Source: Maritimibacter sp. (lineage in GTDB: Bacteria; Pseudomonadota; Alphaproteobacteria; Rhodobacterales; Rhodobacteraceae). Taken from it: a stretch of DNA of 29,109 nucleotides. Made by a program: the position numbers and the translations under genes. The stretch is taken from NCBI GenBank assembly GCA_020441225.1, contig JAGRMP010000012.1:17547-46655 (forward strand). The letters are read 5' to 3'. This document shows positions 15,175 through 22,991 of the stretch, piece by piece. Position 1 is the stretch's first letter. Each line of letters starts with the position of its first letter. Below the pieces are notes generated by a model. It did not search any database. It saw nothing but the letters and a program-made list of their open reading frames with translations, and was not told where the DNA came from.

Positions 15175-16683
15175 TCAGAGCTGGACCCGGATGACGGAAT
15201 AGCTGTGGGCGGGCAGGGTGAGCGCCAGTCCGCCGCCGCCGATCTTCGCCCCGTTGCCGGTCCGGGGAACCACGTTGTCCGGGTTGGCCTCGGTGTTGCG
15301 CGCCTCCAGATCGTTGTGGCGGATCAGGATATGCTCGACCGCTTTCGGGGTCCCGAAATGCTCCAGCGCCAGATCCACCTCCAGGGGCTCGTCGCCGTTC
15401 TTGTTGACGGCAAAGAAGGTCAGGGTGCCGGCATCGCCGTCGTGCACGCCGGCAAGGTCCAGGTATTTCACCCCCGACGCGATGTCGGCATCATAGGTCG
15501 GGCAATCGACATCCAGCTGAAGCGCGGTACCCCGGCCCATCGTCGAGGCGAACTTGAACGGATAGTAGATCGTCTGCCGCCAGGCCGCGCCGCCGGGCGC
15601 GGTCATGATCGGCGCAATCACGTTCACAAGTTGTGCGATGCAGGCAATGCGCACCACGTCCGATCTGCGGATGAACGTGTTGAGGATACAGCCGACCAGC
15701 AGCACGTCCTCGAAATTGTAGACGTCCTCGAGCAGCGCGGGCGCATGGGGCCAGTCCCATTCGTCCATCCGCTTGGCGTCGTTCCGGCGCTCGTGGTACC
15801 AGACGTTCCATTCATCGAAGCTGATCTTCACATCCCGTTTCGAGCGGGATTTCGACTTCACATAATCGATGACCCCGGACACCGTGCTGATGTAGCGATC
15901 CAGTTTCTCGGGGAGCGCCAGGTATTCGGCCGTGTTTTTCTCGTAATTCTCGAAATACATGTGCAGTGAGATGAAATCGACCTGGTCGTAGGTCTCCTCC
16001 AGCACCGTCGCTTCCCATTGCGGATATGTCGGCATGTCGGAATGCGACGAGCCGCACACGATCAGTTCCAGGGACTTGTCGAACGCGCGCAACGCCTTGG
16101 CGGTTTCGTTCGCCAGATGCCCGTATTCCGCCGCCGACTTGTGGCCGATCTGCCAGGGGCCGTCCATCTCGTTGCCGAGACACCAGACCTTGACGCCCCA
16201 GGGGTCGGCCCGGCCGTTTTTCCTGCGCAGGTCCGACCAGTAGCTGCCGCCGGGGTGATTGACGTATTCGACGAAGGCCCGGGCGGCGTCCAGATCGCGC
16301 GAGCCGAGGTTCAGTGCGAGCATCATCTCGGTGTTCGCCTTGTCGGCCCAATCGGCATATTCGTGAATGCCGACCTGGTTCGATTCCGATGTCCGCCAGG
16401 CCAGGTCCAGCCGGGTCGGCCGATCCTCCTTGGGGCCGATCCCGTCTTCCCAGTTATAGGCCGAGACGAAGTTGCCGCCGGGATAGCGACAGATCGGCGT
16501 GTCCAGCTCGCGGACCAGATCGATCACATCGCGGCGCATCCCGCTTTCGTCCGCTGTCGGGTGTCCCGGTTCGTAGATGCCGGTATAGACCGCGCGCCCG
16601 AGATGCTCGAGGAACGACCCGTATAGACGATTGTCGATGTCCGAAATCACATAGCGACTGTGCGCCGTGGCCCTGACCTTCAT
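15175..16683 (-). CDS. Alpha-L-arabinofuranosidase, GH51
   Basis: A 502-residue glycoside hydrolase family 51 enzyme that releases terminal L-arabinofuranose. The N-terminal GSFLEHLGRAVYTGIYEPG and PICRYPGGNFVSAYNWEDG segments are family hallmarks. The acid/base glutamate is Glu172 in CLGNEMDGPWQIG and the nucleophile is Glu291 in SFDEWNVWYHERR. The C terminus is the usual beta-domain. There is no signal peptide, so it acts in the cytoplasm on imported oligosaccharides. The ATG at 16683 follows GGGAGGG. It sits between its likely regulator and the importer genes on the same strand. Length is normal for the family. Confidence 0.95.
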   Translation of the reverse strand: MKVRATAHSRYVISDIDNRLYGSFLEHLGRAVYTGIYEPGHPTADESGMRRDVIDLVRELDTPICRYPGGNFVSAYNWEDGIGPKEDRPTRLDLAWRTSESNQVGIHEYADWADKANTEMMLALNLGSRDLDAARAFVEYVNHPGGSYWSDLRRKNGRADPWGVKVWCLGNEMDGPWQIGHKSAAEYGHLANETAKALRAFDKSLELIVCGSSHSDMPTYPQWEATVLEETYDQVDFISLHMYFENYEKNTAEYLALPEKLDRYISTVSGVIDYVKSKSRSKRDVKISFDEWNVWYHERRNDAKRMDEWDWPHAPALLEDVYNFEDVLLVGCILNTFIRRSDVVRIACIAQLVNVIAPIMTAPGGAAWRQTIYYPFKFASTMGRGTALQLDVDCPTYDADIASGVKYLDLAGVHDGDAGTLTFFAVNKNGDEPLEVDLALEHFGTPKAVEHILIRHNDLEARNTEANPDNVVPRTGNGAKIGGGGLALTLPAHSYSVIRVQL

Positions 16684-16702
16684 GCGGCCATCCCTCCCTG
16701 TG

Positions 16703-16738
16703 TATCTGATTATCCGGTGTGTACCGATTTTTCAGATA
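16703..16738. promoter_or_regulatory. Candidate operator (nested palindrome) before the GH51 gene
   Basis: Outer arms TATCTGA (16703-16709) and TCAGATA (16732-16738) are perfect complements. Inside them lies an almost symmetrical ATC(C)GGT-GTGT-ACCGAT core at 16713-16728. The core motif recurs before the binding-protein gene at 15142-15160. It lies 20-55 bases before the GH51 start codon, where a repressor would block transcription. Confidence 0.55.
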
Positions 16739-16777
16739 TGGTAGCGGGCTCGGGGTTTCGGTCAATGATTCCTTCGG

Positions 16778-17695
16778 TCAGCGCAGACGCATCACGATGT
16801 CCTGGTCGTAATTGCCGAAGCCGCGGCCGAAGATGTTGATCCCGCCGGGATGATTGGCCTCGTCGCGGACACCGATCCGCATCCGGATCGACCGATGACT
16901 GTCGATGGCCAGGTCCGCGAGGGTGACATCCGACACTTTCACGCCATCCACGAAACTGCCGCTTCCGTTGACCCGCCAGGTCTTCAGCATTCCGTATTGC
17001 GATCCTTTCAGCTTCCACCATTCCGGCGTGTAGACGCCTCTTCTGTCGCCATAGTCGCCGGGCGAGGTCCAGGTCGCGACCTCGATCCCGTTGATGTCGA
17101 GCGAGATGTCGGACGGCCAGTCCGCGCTTGTGCCGGGAACCTCCGAACTCAACTCCATCGAGAACTCGATCTCGGTCAGCTGCGCGTTCTTCAGCTTTGC
17201 GTTGTTGGGGAATTGGTACTCGACATAGCCTCTGCTGAACCAGAGCAGGCCCGCCTTCATCCGATCCGGGTCGAGAAAGGTATCGGGTACATCGAGCAAC
17301 CCGATCACGCTGTCCAGGGCGCAGAGCCCGCAGGGCGCCGAGACTTCGCATTGGGTGTAGAGGCCGATCGGCATCGACACTTCGATTTCCTTGTCGTGAT
17401 CCGACCGGGTGTCCCGGAAGGCGACGAGAATCTCCGAGAACGCGGATTCGCAGACTTTCTGACTGCCTTTGCGGGCCTTCTGGGTCCGCGTCACCACAAG
17501 CCCGACGTCCTCCAGAACCTGCAAATTCGACGACACGGTCGATTGCGGAAGGTCCAGGGTCTCGGTGATCTGGTTCACGTTCATCGGGCCCGACAGGCCC
17601 AGCAATTTCAGAATCGAGACCCTGAGGGGACTGGCAAGACCCCGGATCACATCCTGGTTTCTTTCCGGATCGATGACGAGGTACTTTTCGGGCAA
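16778..17695 (-). CDS. ArsR-like regulator with C-terminal beta-rich domain
   Basis: About 305 residues. An N-terminal ArsR-type winged helix is visible (VIRGLASPLRVSILKLLGL, MNVNQITETLDLPQSTVSSN, LQVLEDVGLVVTRTQKARKG). A long C-terminal part follows, with APCGLCALDSVIG, a DPDRMKAGLLWFSRGYVEYQ stretch, WPSDISLDINGIEVATWTS and INIFGRGFGNYDQDIVMRL; it looks beta-rich and probably senses sugar. From memory, similar two-part proteins occur beside arabinofuranosidase genes in Firmicutes. No ATG fits the domain start; TTG 17695, preceded by AGGTCGACAA, is the best start. The frame stays open to ATG 17872, but that part is not protein-like. It lies 94 bp upstream of the GH51 gene and probably represses it. 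Confidence 0.78.
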   Translation of the reverse strand: MPEKYLVIDPERNQDVIRGLASPLRVSILKLLGLSGPMNVNQITETLDLPQSTVSSNLQVLEDVGLVVTRTQKARKGSQKVCESAFSEILVAFRDTRSDHDKEIEVSMPIGLYTQCEVSAPCGLCALDSVIGLLDVPDTFLDPDRMKAGLLWFSRGYVEYQFPNNAKLKNAQLTEIEFSMELSSEVPGTSADWPSDISLDINGIEVATWTSPGDYGDRRGVYTPEWWKLKGSQYGMLKTWRVNGSGSFVDGVKVSDVTLADLAIDSHRSIRMRIGVRDEANHPGGINIFGRGFGNYDQDIVMRLR

Positions 17696-18082
17696 TTGTC
17701 GACCTGCTGGCAAGGGTTTCGAGCACCGTATCAGGAAGTCGGGTATAAAAGGAAGCCTATTGTTGCGGTCGCCTCTGTGCGCGTCCCGGCCCGCAACCGC
17801 ATCGCCGAGGACCCGGCGCTCGCGGATGGATGCCGTCGTTGTCCGGCACCGGGGACAGCGGTCCCGGTCCACTGGAGACGTCTTGGAAACGGTCTGCCGG
17901 CTCCCCAGGTTGATCCACGCTGCCGAAACAGTCTGTCCGAGTTCTCGAGCTTATCAACAGAGGCAAGTTGACTATGCTTGGCGACACTGGTTCGTGTTCG
18001 CACACTTCGGGATGCCCGATGGCTGGGATGTCACTCGGGGCAAACGTGTTTTCGTTGCGGCGATCGCGTATCCGGTGCGAAG
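17696..18082. other. Spacer between divergent regulator and asnB-like genes
   Basis: About 390 bases without a supported gene. Open frames here on both strands (for example the extension of the regulator to 17872) have compositions unlike the neighbouring proteins. Divergent promoters must lie here. Weak candidates are TTGACT at 17968-17973 for asnB and an AT-rich GGGTATAAAAGG stretch near 17740-17752 for the regulator. A TATCCGGT match to the arabinoside operator sequence occurs near 18069. Confidence 0.4.
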
Positions 18083-18111
18083 ATGGCAAATCCGGGGGGA
18101 AACTTTGCCAT
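18083..18111 (+). promoter_or_regulatory. Inverted repeat enclosing the asnB ribosome binding site and start codon
   Basis: ATGGCAAA (18083-18090) and TTTGCCAT (18104-18111) are perfect 8-base complements. The 13-base loop holds the purine-rich GGGGGGA ribosome binding site, and the right arm contains the first two bases of the start codon. In RNA this would hold the start codon in a stem; as DNA it could be an operator. Confidence 0.5.
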
Positions 18112-20089
18112 GTGTGGAATTGCTGGTTGCCTGACGTCACTTGGCGAAAGCGAAAAGCGGTCCAGGGTGACCGCGATGACCGCGGCGCTCGACCACCGCG
18201 GTCCTGATGGCCACGGTATTCACGTCGATGCCGGCGTCGCATTGGGCCACACGCGCCTCAGCATCATCGATCTCGCCGGTGGGCACCAGCCGATGAGCAA
18301 CGATGACGAGAGCGTCACGATCACCTTCAACGGCGAGATCTTCAACTTCGTCGAATTGCGCGACGACCTCGAAGCACGCGGGCAGCGCTTTCGCACGAGG
18401 TCCGACACCGAAGTCATCCTGCGTCTCTATGAGGTCTACGGCGAGGATTGCGTCGATCACCTCAACGGCGATTTCGCCTTCGGCATCTGGGACCGGCGCA
18501 AGCAGAAACTCGTGCTCGCGCGCGACCGCATGGGGGTGCGGCCGGTGTTTTACACCGAGCAGCGCGACGGGTTCTATTTCGCGTCCGAAGTGAAGGCGCT
18601 GCTGGAGGTCCCCGGGATCACGGCAGAGCTCGATCCGGTGGCCCTCGACCAGATTTTCACCCTCTGGTTCCCGCTCGCGCCGAGAACGCCGTTCAAGGGC
18701 ATTTCCGAACTGCCTCCGGGCCACATTCTGGTGGCCGACCGGCAAGGGATCCGGTCGCGGGCCTACTGGCGGCTCAACTATCCCGATCTCGACGACAGGA
18801 CGGCGCTCGATCCGCGGTCTTCGGCCGAGATCGCCGAAGCGCTGGCCGAGTTGCTCACCGACGCCACGCGTATCCGGCTGCGGTCTGACGTGCCGGTGGG
18901 CGCCTATCTGAGCGGCGGGCTCGACAGTTCGATCATCACCGCGGCGGTCAACCGGATCGCGCCGACGCGGCTGCGCACCTTCTCCGTCGCCTTCGAGGAC
19001 GACGAGTTCGACGAAAGCGCCTTCCAGCAGCAGATGGTCCGCGCGCTGCAGACCGACCACGAGGGGACATCCGTGACCAGGGCCAGGATCGGGGAGATCT
19101 TCCCCGATGTCGTGCGCCACACCGAACGGCCGATCCTGCGCACCGGACCGGCGCCGCTCTATGCGCTCTCGAAGCTGGTGCGCGACCGGGAGTACAAGGT
19201 GGTGCTGACCGGCGAAGGCGCAGACGAGGTTTTTGCCGGCTACGACATCTTCAAGGAGGCCAAGCTGCGCCGCTTCTGCGCCCGCCAGCCCGGGTCGCAG
19301 ATGCGCCCACTGTTGTTCAAGCGCCTCTACCCGTATCTGCCGGGCCTGCAGAACCAGTCGCAGGCCTACCTGGAAGCGTTCTTCAAGGTCGGTCTCGGCA
19401 CCGACGACCCGCTCTATTCGCATCTGCCGCGGTTCCGCACCGCCGGTGGCGCCAAGGTGTTTTTCTCGAACGAGCTCAAGGCGGAGCTGAAGGATTACGA
19501 CGCGCTGGAGGAACTGCGCGACAGCCTGCCGGACGCGTTCCGCCGCTGGCATCCGCTGTCGCAAGCGCAGTATCTCGAAGCTGCCCATCTTCTGCCGGGC
19601 TACATTCTGTCGTCGCAAGGGGACCGGATGTCGATGGCCAACTCGGTGGAGGGGCGTTTCCCGTTCCTCGATCACCGGCTGGTGGAGTTCGCCGCCACGA
19701 TCCCGCCCGAGCAGAAGATCCTCGGCCTGCGCGAAAAGCACATCCTGCGTCGGGCGATGGGCGATCTGCTGCCGCCGGAGATCGGCAACCGGCCGAAGCA
19801 GCCCTATCGCGCGCCCGACAGCCCGTCCTTCACCGGTCCGGTGGCGCCCGCCTATGTCGACGAAGTTCTGTCGCCGCAGGCGCTGGAGGAAACCGGCTGG
19901 TTCAATCCGCGGGCCGTCGCCCGGTTGCACGCCAAATGCAGCGCCGGAAACCCGGTCGGATTCCGCGATAACATGGCCTTTGTCGGGATCCTCTCGACGC
20001 AGCTGTGGCACCGCGCGTTCACCGGCGCCGGGCACCAAGCCCGACCCCATTCCCGGCCCCAGGCCGAAACCCTCGACCACACGTCCTAA
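18110..20089 (+). CDS. Glutamine-dependent asparagine-synthetase-type amidotransferase (AsnB family)
   Basis: A 659-residue two-domain enzyme. After Met1 removal Cys2 (MCGIAG) is the class II glutaminase nucleophile; DHRGPDG, LGHTRLSIIDL, FNGEIFNF and SDTEVIL complete that domain. The synthetase domain has the ATP-binding SGGLDSS at residues 268-274, followed by VVLTGEGADEVFAGYDIF and the late SMANSVEGRFPFLDHRLVEF segment. AsnB makes asparagine from aspartate, but paralogues in glycan and natural-product loci amidate other carboxylates. Here it heads a compact operon with an ACP, a ligase, a methyltransferase and a NadE-like protein, so a tailoring or secondary role is more likely than housekeeping. 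The start is fixed by the catalytic Cys2; a longer in-frame upstream reading is therefore rejected. Confidence 0.93.
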   Translation: MCGIAGCLTSLGESEKRSRVTAMTAALDHRGPDGHGIHVDAGVALGHTRLSIIDLAGGHQPMSNDDESVTITFNGEIFNFVELRDDLEARGQRFRTRSDTEVILRLYEVYGEDCVDHLNGDFAFGIWDRRKQKLVLARDRMGVRPVFYTEQRDGFYFASEVKALLEVPGITAELDPVALDQIFTLWFPLAPRTPFKGISELPPGHILVADRQGIRSRAYWRLNYPDLDDRTALDPRSSAEIAEALAELLTDATRIRLRSDVPVGAYLSGGLDSSIITAAVNRIAPTRLRTFSVAFEDDEFDESAFQQQMVRALQTDHEGTSVTRARIGEIFPDVVRHTERPILRTGPAPLYALSKLVRDREYKVVLTGEGADEVFAGYDIFKEAKLRRFCARQPGSQMRPLLFKRLYPYLPGLQNQSQAYLEAFFKVGLGTDDPLYSHLPRFRTAGGAKVFFSNELKAELKDYDALEELRDSLPDAFRRWHPLSQAQYLEAAHLLPGYILSSQGDRMSMANSVEGRFPFLDHRLVEFAATIPPEQKILGLREKHILRRAMGDLLPPEIGNRPKQPYRAPDSPSFTGPVAPAYVDEVLSPQALEETGWFNPRAVARLHAKCSAGNPVGFRDNMAFVGILSTQLWHRAFTGAGHQARPHSRPQAETLDHTS

Positions 20090-20104
20090 CGGAAGGAATT
20101 CGCT

Positions 20105-20425
20105 ATGCAGGACATTGATGCCCAGGATCTCAAGGCCTTCATCGAAAAGGATGTGCGTGCCTTCATCGCCGAGAACCTGACCTTTTCCGACGACCCCGAT
20201 GAGCTCGATGCCGAGGTGTCGATGCTCGAGGCCGACATCATCGATTCCACGTCGATCCTCGAACTGGTCTCGTATCTCGAAGAACGGTTCGGCATCGACA
20301 TCGACGACGACGACATGGTGCCGGCCAATCTCGACAGCCTCAACCGGATCGCCGCCTTCGTCGCCGCGCGCCTCGAGGCCCAGCCCGGGTCGATCGACCT
20401 CGCGAAACTGCGCCAGGCCTCCTGA
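20105..20425 (+). CDS. Acyl carrier protein
   Basis: A 106-residue acidic carrier protein. Ser48, in ADIIDSTSILELV, is the expected 4'-phosphopantetheine attachment site. The following ELVSYLEERFGIDIDDDDMV matches helix II and the loop of ACPs. It is longer than the fatty-acid ACP (~78 residues), with a ~25-residue N-terminal extension and a short tail, as is common for pathway-specific carriers. A GGAAGGA ribosome binding site lies seven bases before the ATG, and the asnB-like gene ends 15 bp upstream. The ligase gene starts 24 bp downstream and probably loads it. Confidence 0.9.
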   Translation: MQDIDAQDLKAFIEKDVRAFIAENLTFSDDPDELDAEVSMLEADIIDSTSILELVSYLEERFGIDIDDDDMVPANLDSLNRIAAFVAARLEAQPGSIDLAKLRQAS

Positions 20426-20449
20426 CATCTTTGAAAGAGCGTGATCGAC

Positions 20450-22054
20450 ATGCGGGTTGAAGACTTCCTGAAGGACACGGCGCGGCGGCTGCCGGACAAA
20501 TGCGCGCTGGTCGCGGACGGTGTCCGGACGTCCTATGCCGAGCTCGACGCGATGTCGGACCGTCTGGCGGCCTATTTCGTGCAGGAGGGGATCAAGCCGG
20601 GCGACCGGATCGTGATCTTCATGGGCAACCGACTCGAGGCGGTCGTCGCCATCTTCGCGGCGCAGAAGGCGGGCGCGGTGTTCTCGCCGGTCAACCCATC
20701 GACCAAGGCCGGCAAGCTTGGCTTCATCCTCAACAATTGCGATGCCGTCGCGGTGGTGACCGAAGGCCGTCTCGGCCCGGTCGCGGCCGAGGCCATCGCC
20801 CTCCTGGCGCCGTCGGTGCGCCTGGCGATCCGCGTCGGCGGCAAGGAGGCCCGCATTGCGCCCAAGACCGTGCGTTTCGAGCAGGCGCTCGACGAAGGCA
20901 GCGGCGCGGTGGGCGACCCAGGCATCGAAATCGACCTCTCGATGCTCATATACACATCGGGATCCACCGGCATGCCCAAGGGCGTGATGATGACCCATCT
21001 CAACGTCGTCACCGCCGCCCGGTCGATCATCACCTACCTCGGGATGACCGAGGAGGACATCGTGCTCAGCGTGTTGCCGATCTCCTTCGACTACGGCCTT
21101 TATCAGATCCTCATGGCTGTGCGGACCGGCGCGACGCTGGTGCTCGAAAAGAGTTTTGCCTTTCCGGTCGCGATTCTCGAAAGGCTCGCGGAGGAGCGTG
21201 CCACCGGCTTTCCGTTGGTTCCGACCATGGCGGCGATGCTTCTGAAGCTGGAGGGGCTCAAACCCGGGGCCTTCCCGCATCTGCGGTTCATCACCAACAC
21301 CGCGGCCGCGCTGCCCGTCGCGCATATTCTGGCGCTGCAACGGCTGTTTCCCGAGACCGAAATCTTCTCGATGTACGGCATGACCGAATGCAAGCGCTGC
21401 ACCTATCTGCCGCCGGAACACCTGCGCACCCGTCCCGGATCCGTAGGCATTGCCATCCCCGGCACCCAGGCCTTCGTCGTCGATGAGAACGGCGCCCCTC
21501 TGCCGCCGGGTCAGGAAGGCGAGCTGGTGATCCGCGGCGCCCATGTCATGAAAGGGTACTGGAAGAACCCCGAAGCGACACAGAAGGTGCTCAAGCCGGG
21601 ACCGCTGCCGGGCGAGAACCTGTTGCACACCGGGGACCTGTTTCGCAGCGACGACGAGGGGTTCCTGTATTTCGTCGGCCGCAAGGACGACATCATCAAG
21701 TCGCGCGGCGAAAAGGTCGCTCCAAAGGAGGTCGAGACCGTCCTGCACGAGTTGCCCGGGGTCAGCGAGGCGGTGGTCATCGGTCTTCCCGACCCGGTCC
21801 TGGGCCATGCCGTCAATGCCGTCATCGTCCTTGCGGGCGGCGCGACGGTCGACAAGCGCGACCTGCTGCGCCACTGCCGGCAGCGGCTTGAAGATTTCGC
21901 AGTGCCGGTCGGTTTCGAATTTCGCGACGAGCTGCCGAAAACCGCCAATGGCAAGGTCGATCGGCGTCTGCTCGGCGAGATGCTGATGCAGGAGGCCCAA
22001 CGGCATGACCCAGACCCGGACAGCCCTGCATCCCGACCGGAGAGGACCCAATGA
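20450..22054 (+). CDS. Adenylate-forming ligase (acyl/aminoacyl-AMP ligase)
   Basis: A 534-residue ANL-superfamily enzyme. Core motifs are YTSGSTGMPKG at residues 168-178, MYGMTECKRCTYLPPE, GELVIRGAHVMKGYWKNPE, HTGDLFRSDDEGFLYFVGRKDDIIKSRGEKV and the C-terminal catalytic lysine Lys502 in PKTANGKVDRR. It would activate a carboxylic acid as acyl-AMP and transfer it to the ACP encoded directly upstream or to CoA. It recalls the exosortase-A-associated AMP ligases, from memory. The ATG at 20450 is favoured because AAAGAG lies 10 bases upstream; GTG 20441 is an in-frame alternative. The substrate pocket does not reveal a familiar amino-acid code. Confidence 0.87.
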   Translation: MRVEDFLKDTARRLPDKCALVADGVRTSYAELDAMSDRLAAYFVQEGIKPGDRIVIFMGNRLEAVVAIFAAQKAGAVFSPVNPSTKAGKLGFILNNCDAVAVVTEGRLGPVAAEAIALLAPSVRLAIRVGGKEARIAPKTVRFEQALDEGSGAVGDPGIEIDLSMLIYTSGSTGMPKGVMMTHLNVVTAARSIITYLGMTEEDIVLSVLPISFDYGLYQILMAVRTGATLVLEKSFAFPVAILERLAEERATGFPLVPTMAAMLLKLEGLKPGAFPHLRFITNTAAALPVAHILALQRLFPETEIFSMYGMTECKRCTYLPPEHLRTRPGSVGIAIPGTQAFVVDENGAPLPPGQEGELVIRGAHVMKGYWKNPEATQKVLKPGPLPGENLLHTGDLFRSDDEGFLYFVGRKDDIIKSRGEKVAPKEVETVLHELPGVSEAVVIGLPDPVLGHAVNAVIVLAGGATVDKRDLLRHCRQRLEDFAVPVGFEFRDELPKTANGKVDRRLLGEMLMQEAQRHDPDPDSPASRPERTQ

Positions 22055-22977
22055 CGATCACCGAGACATCGACCGCCCTGTGGGATGAACAGCTCGACCG
22101 GTTGCGGGCCGGGCTGAAGGTCCTGGAGGACAAGCCCGAAGAGACCGAGGAAACCTGCCTGCAGGCCCTGTGGCTCAAGGCGGCGGGTATCGCGGTCTCG
22201 CCGCAGCGGGCGGGCGCGCTGGACCGGCCGCCGCTCACCGACGACCAGGCACGGGAACTGGCCCGATTGGTGGCGCAACGTCTTCAAGGCACGCCGTTGT
22301 CCTATCTGACCGGCCGCCAGAGTTTCATGGAGCTCGAGTTCCTGACCACGCCCGGGGCGATGATCCCGCGCAAGGAAACCGAGATCCTGGCGAGAACCGC
22401 GTTGGGTCTCATCGACGGGATGGACGGGCGGGGCGAGGGGTTCTGTCTCCTCGACATCTGCACCGGCTCGGGGAACCTGCCCGTGGTCTATGCGACGCAT
22501 GATCCGACCGCGCGGGTGTTTGCGGCCGATCTGTCCGACGAGGCCGTGGCGCTCGCCCGCGAAAACGCCGTGTTGCATGGCGTCGAGGCGCGGATCGAAC
22601 TGCGCCAGGGCGATCTCCTCGCGCCGTTCGACAGCGATGATTTTCACGGCAAGGTCGACCTCCTGAGCTGCAACCCGCCCTATATCTCCAACGCAAAAGT
22701 CGACGAATTGCCCGAGGAGATTGCCACCCACGAGCCGCGGATGGCCTTTGCCGGCGGCTCGTTCGGGATCGACATTCCAAAGCGGCTGATCGCGGATGCG
22801 GTGCGGTTTCTGAAACCGAATACCGGCTGGCTCGCATTCGAGATCGGCCTCGGCCAGGGACCGTTTTTCCAAAAGCGGCTGCAGAAGAATCCGCATTTCG
22901 CGGATGTCGTCGGGGTGACCGACGACAACGGAGACATTCGTGTCGTTGCGGCCCGCCGGGTCGAGCCGCAAATTTGA
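22051..22977 (+). CDS. PrmC/HemK-like N-methyltransferase
   Basis: A 308-residue SAM-dependent methyltransferase. The C-terminal Rossmann domain has LLDICTGSGNLPV near residues 133-145 and the NPPY motif at residues 208-211 (SCNPPYIS), the signature of enzymes that methylate planar nitrogen groups such as glutamine amides or adenine. A helical N-terminal domain of ~100 residues precedes it, with LSYLTGRQSFMELEF as in PrmC. PrmC normally methylates release factors and lies next to prfA; here the gene overlaps the ligase gene as ATGA and no prfA is present. It may therefore methylate an amide nitrogen in the pathway product, which is inference. Substitution of DLGTGTG by DICTGSG is a small departure. 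Confidence 0.85.
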   Translation: MTITETSTALWDEQLDRLRAGLKVLEDKPEETEETCLQALWLKAAGIAVSPQRAGALDRPPLTDDQARELARLVAQRLQGTPLSYLTGRQSFMELEFLTTPGAMIPRKETEILARTALGLIDGMDGRGEGFCLLDICTGSGNLPVVYATHDPTARVFAADLSDEAVALARENAVLHGVEARIELRQGDLLAPFDSDDFHGKVDLLSCNPPYISNAKVDELPEEIATHEPRMAFAGGSFGIDIPKRLIADAVRFLKPNTGWLAFEIGLGQGPFFQKRLQKNPHFADVVGVTDDNGDIRVVAARRVEPQI

Positions 22978-22991
22978 AACGGGAGATCATG

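Noticed and set aside
17696..17872. N-terminal extension of the ArsR-like regulator to ATG 17872
   Set aside because: The 59 extra residues are Arg-rich and unstructured, and precede a normal winged-helix start; TTG 17695 fits better, though this remains uncertain.
17978..18109. Longer N terminus of the AsnB-like protein
   Set aside because: The glutaminase mechanism requires the cysteine to be residue 2, so ATG 18110 (MCG) must be the start.
18137..22051. A 1304-codon open frame antisense to the asnB-ACP-ligase genes
   Set aside because: It is a by-product of high-GC codon third positions on the other strand; the translation has no known fold, while the sense frames contain complete catalytic motifs.
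18110..22054. Exosortase-A/PEP-CTERM locus
   Set aside because: The ligase and AsnB-like genes recall that system, but no exosortase, chain-length protein or PEP-CTERM protein is present in the window.
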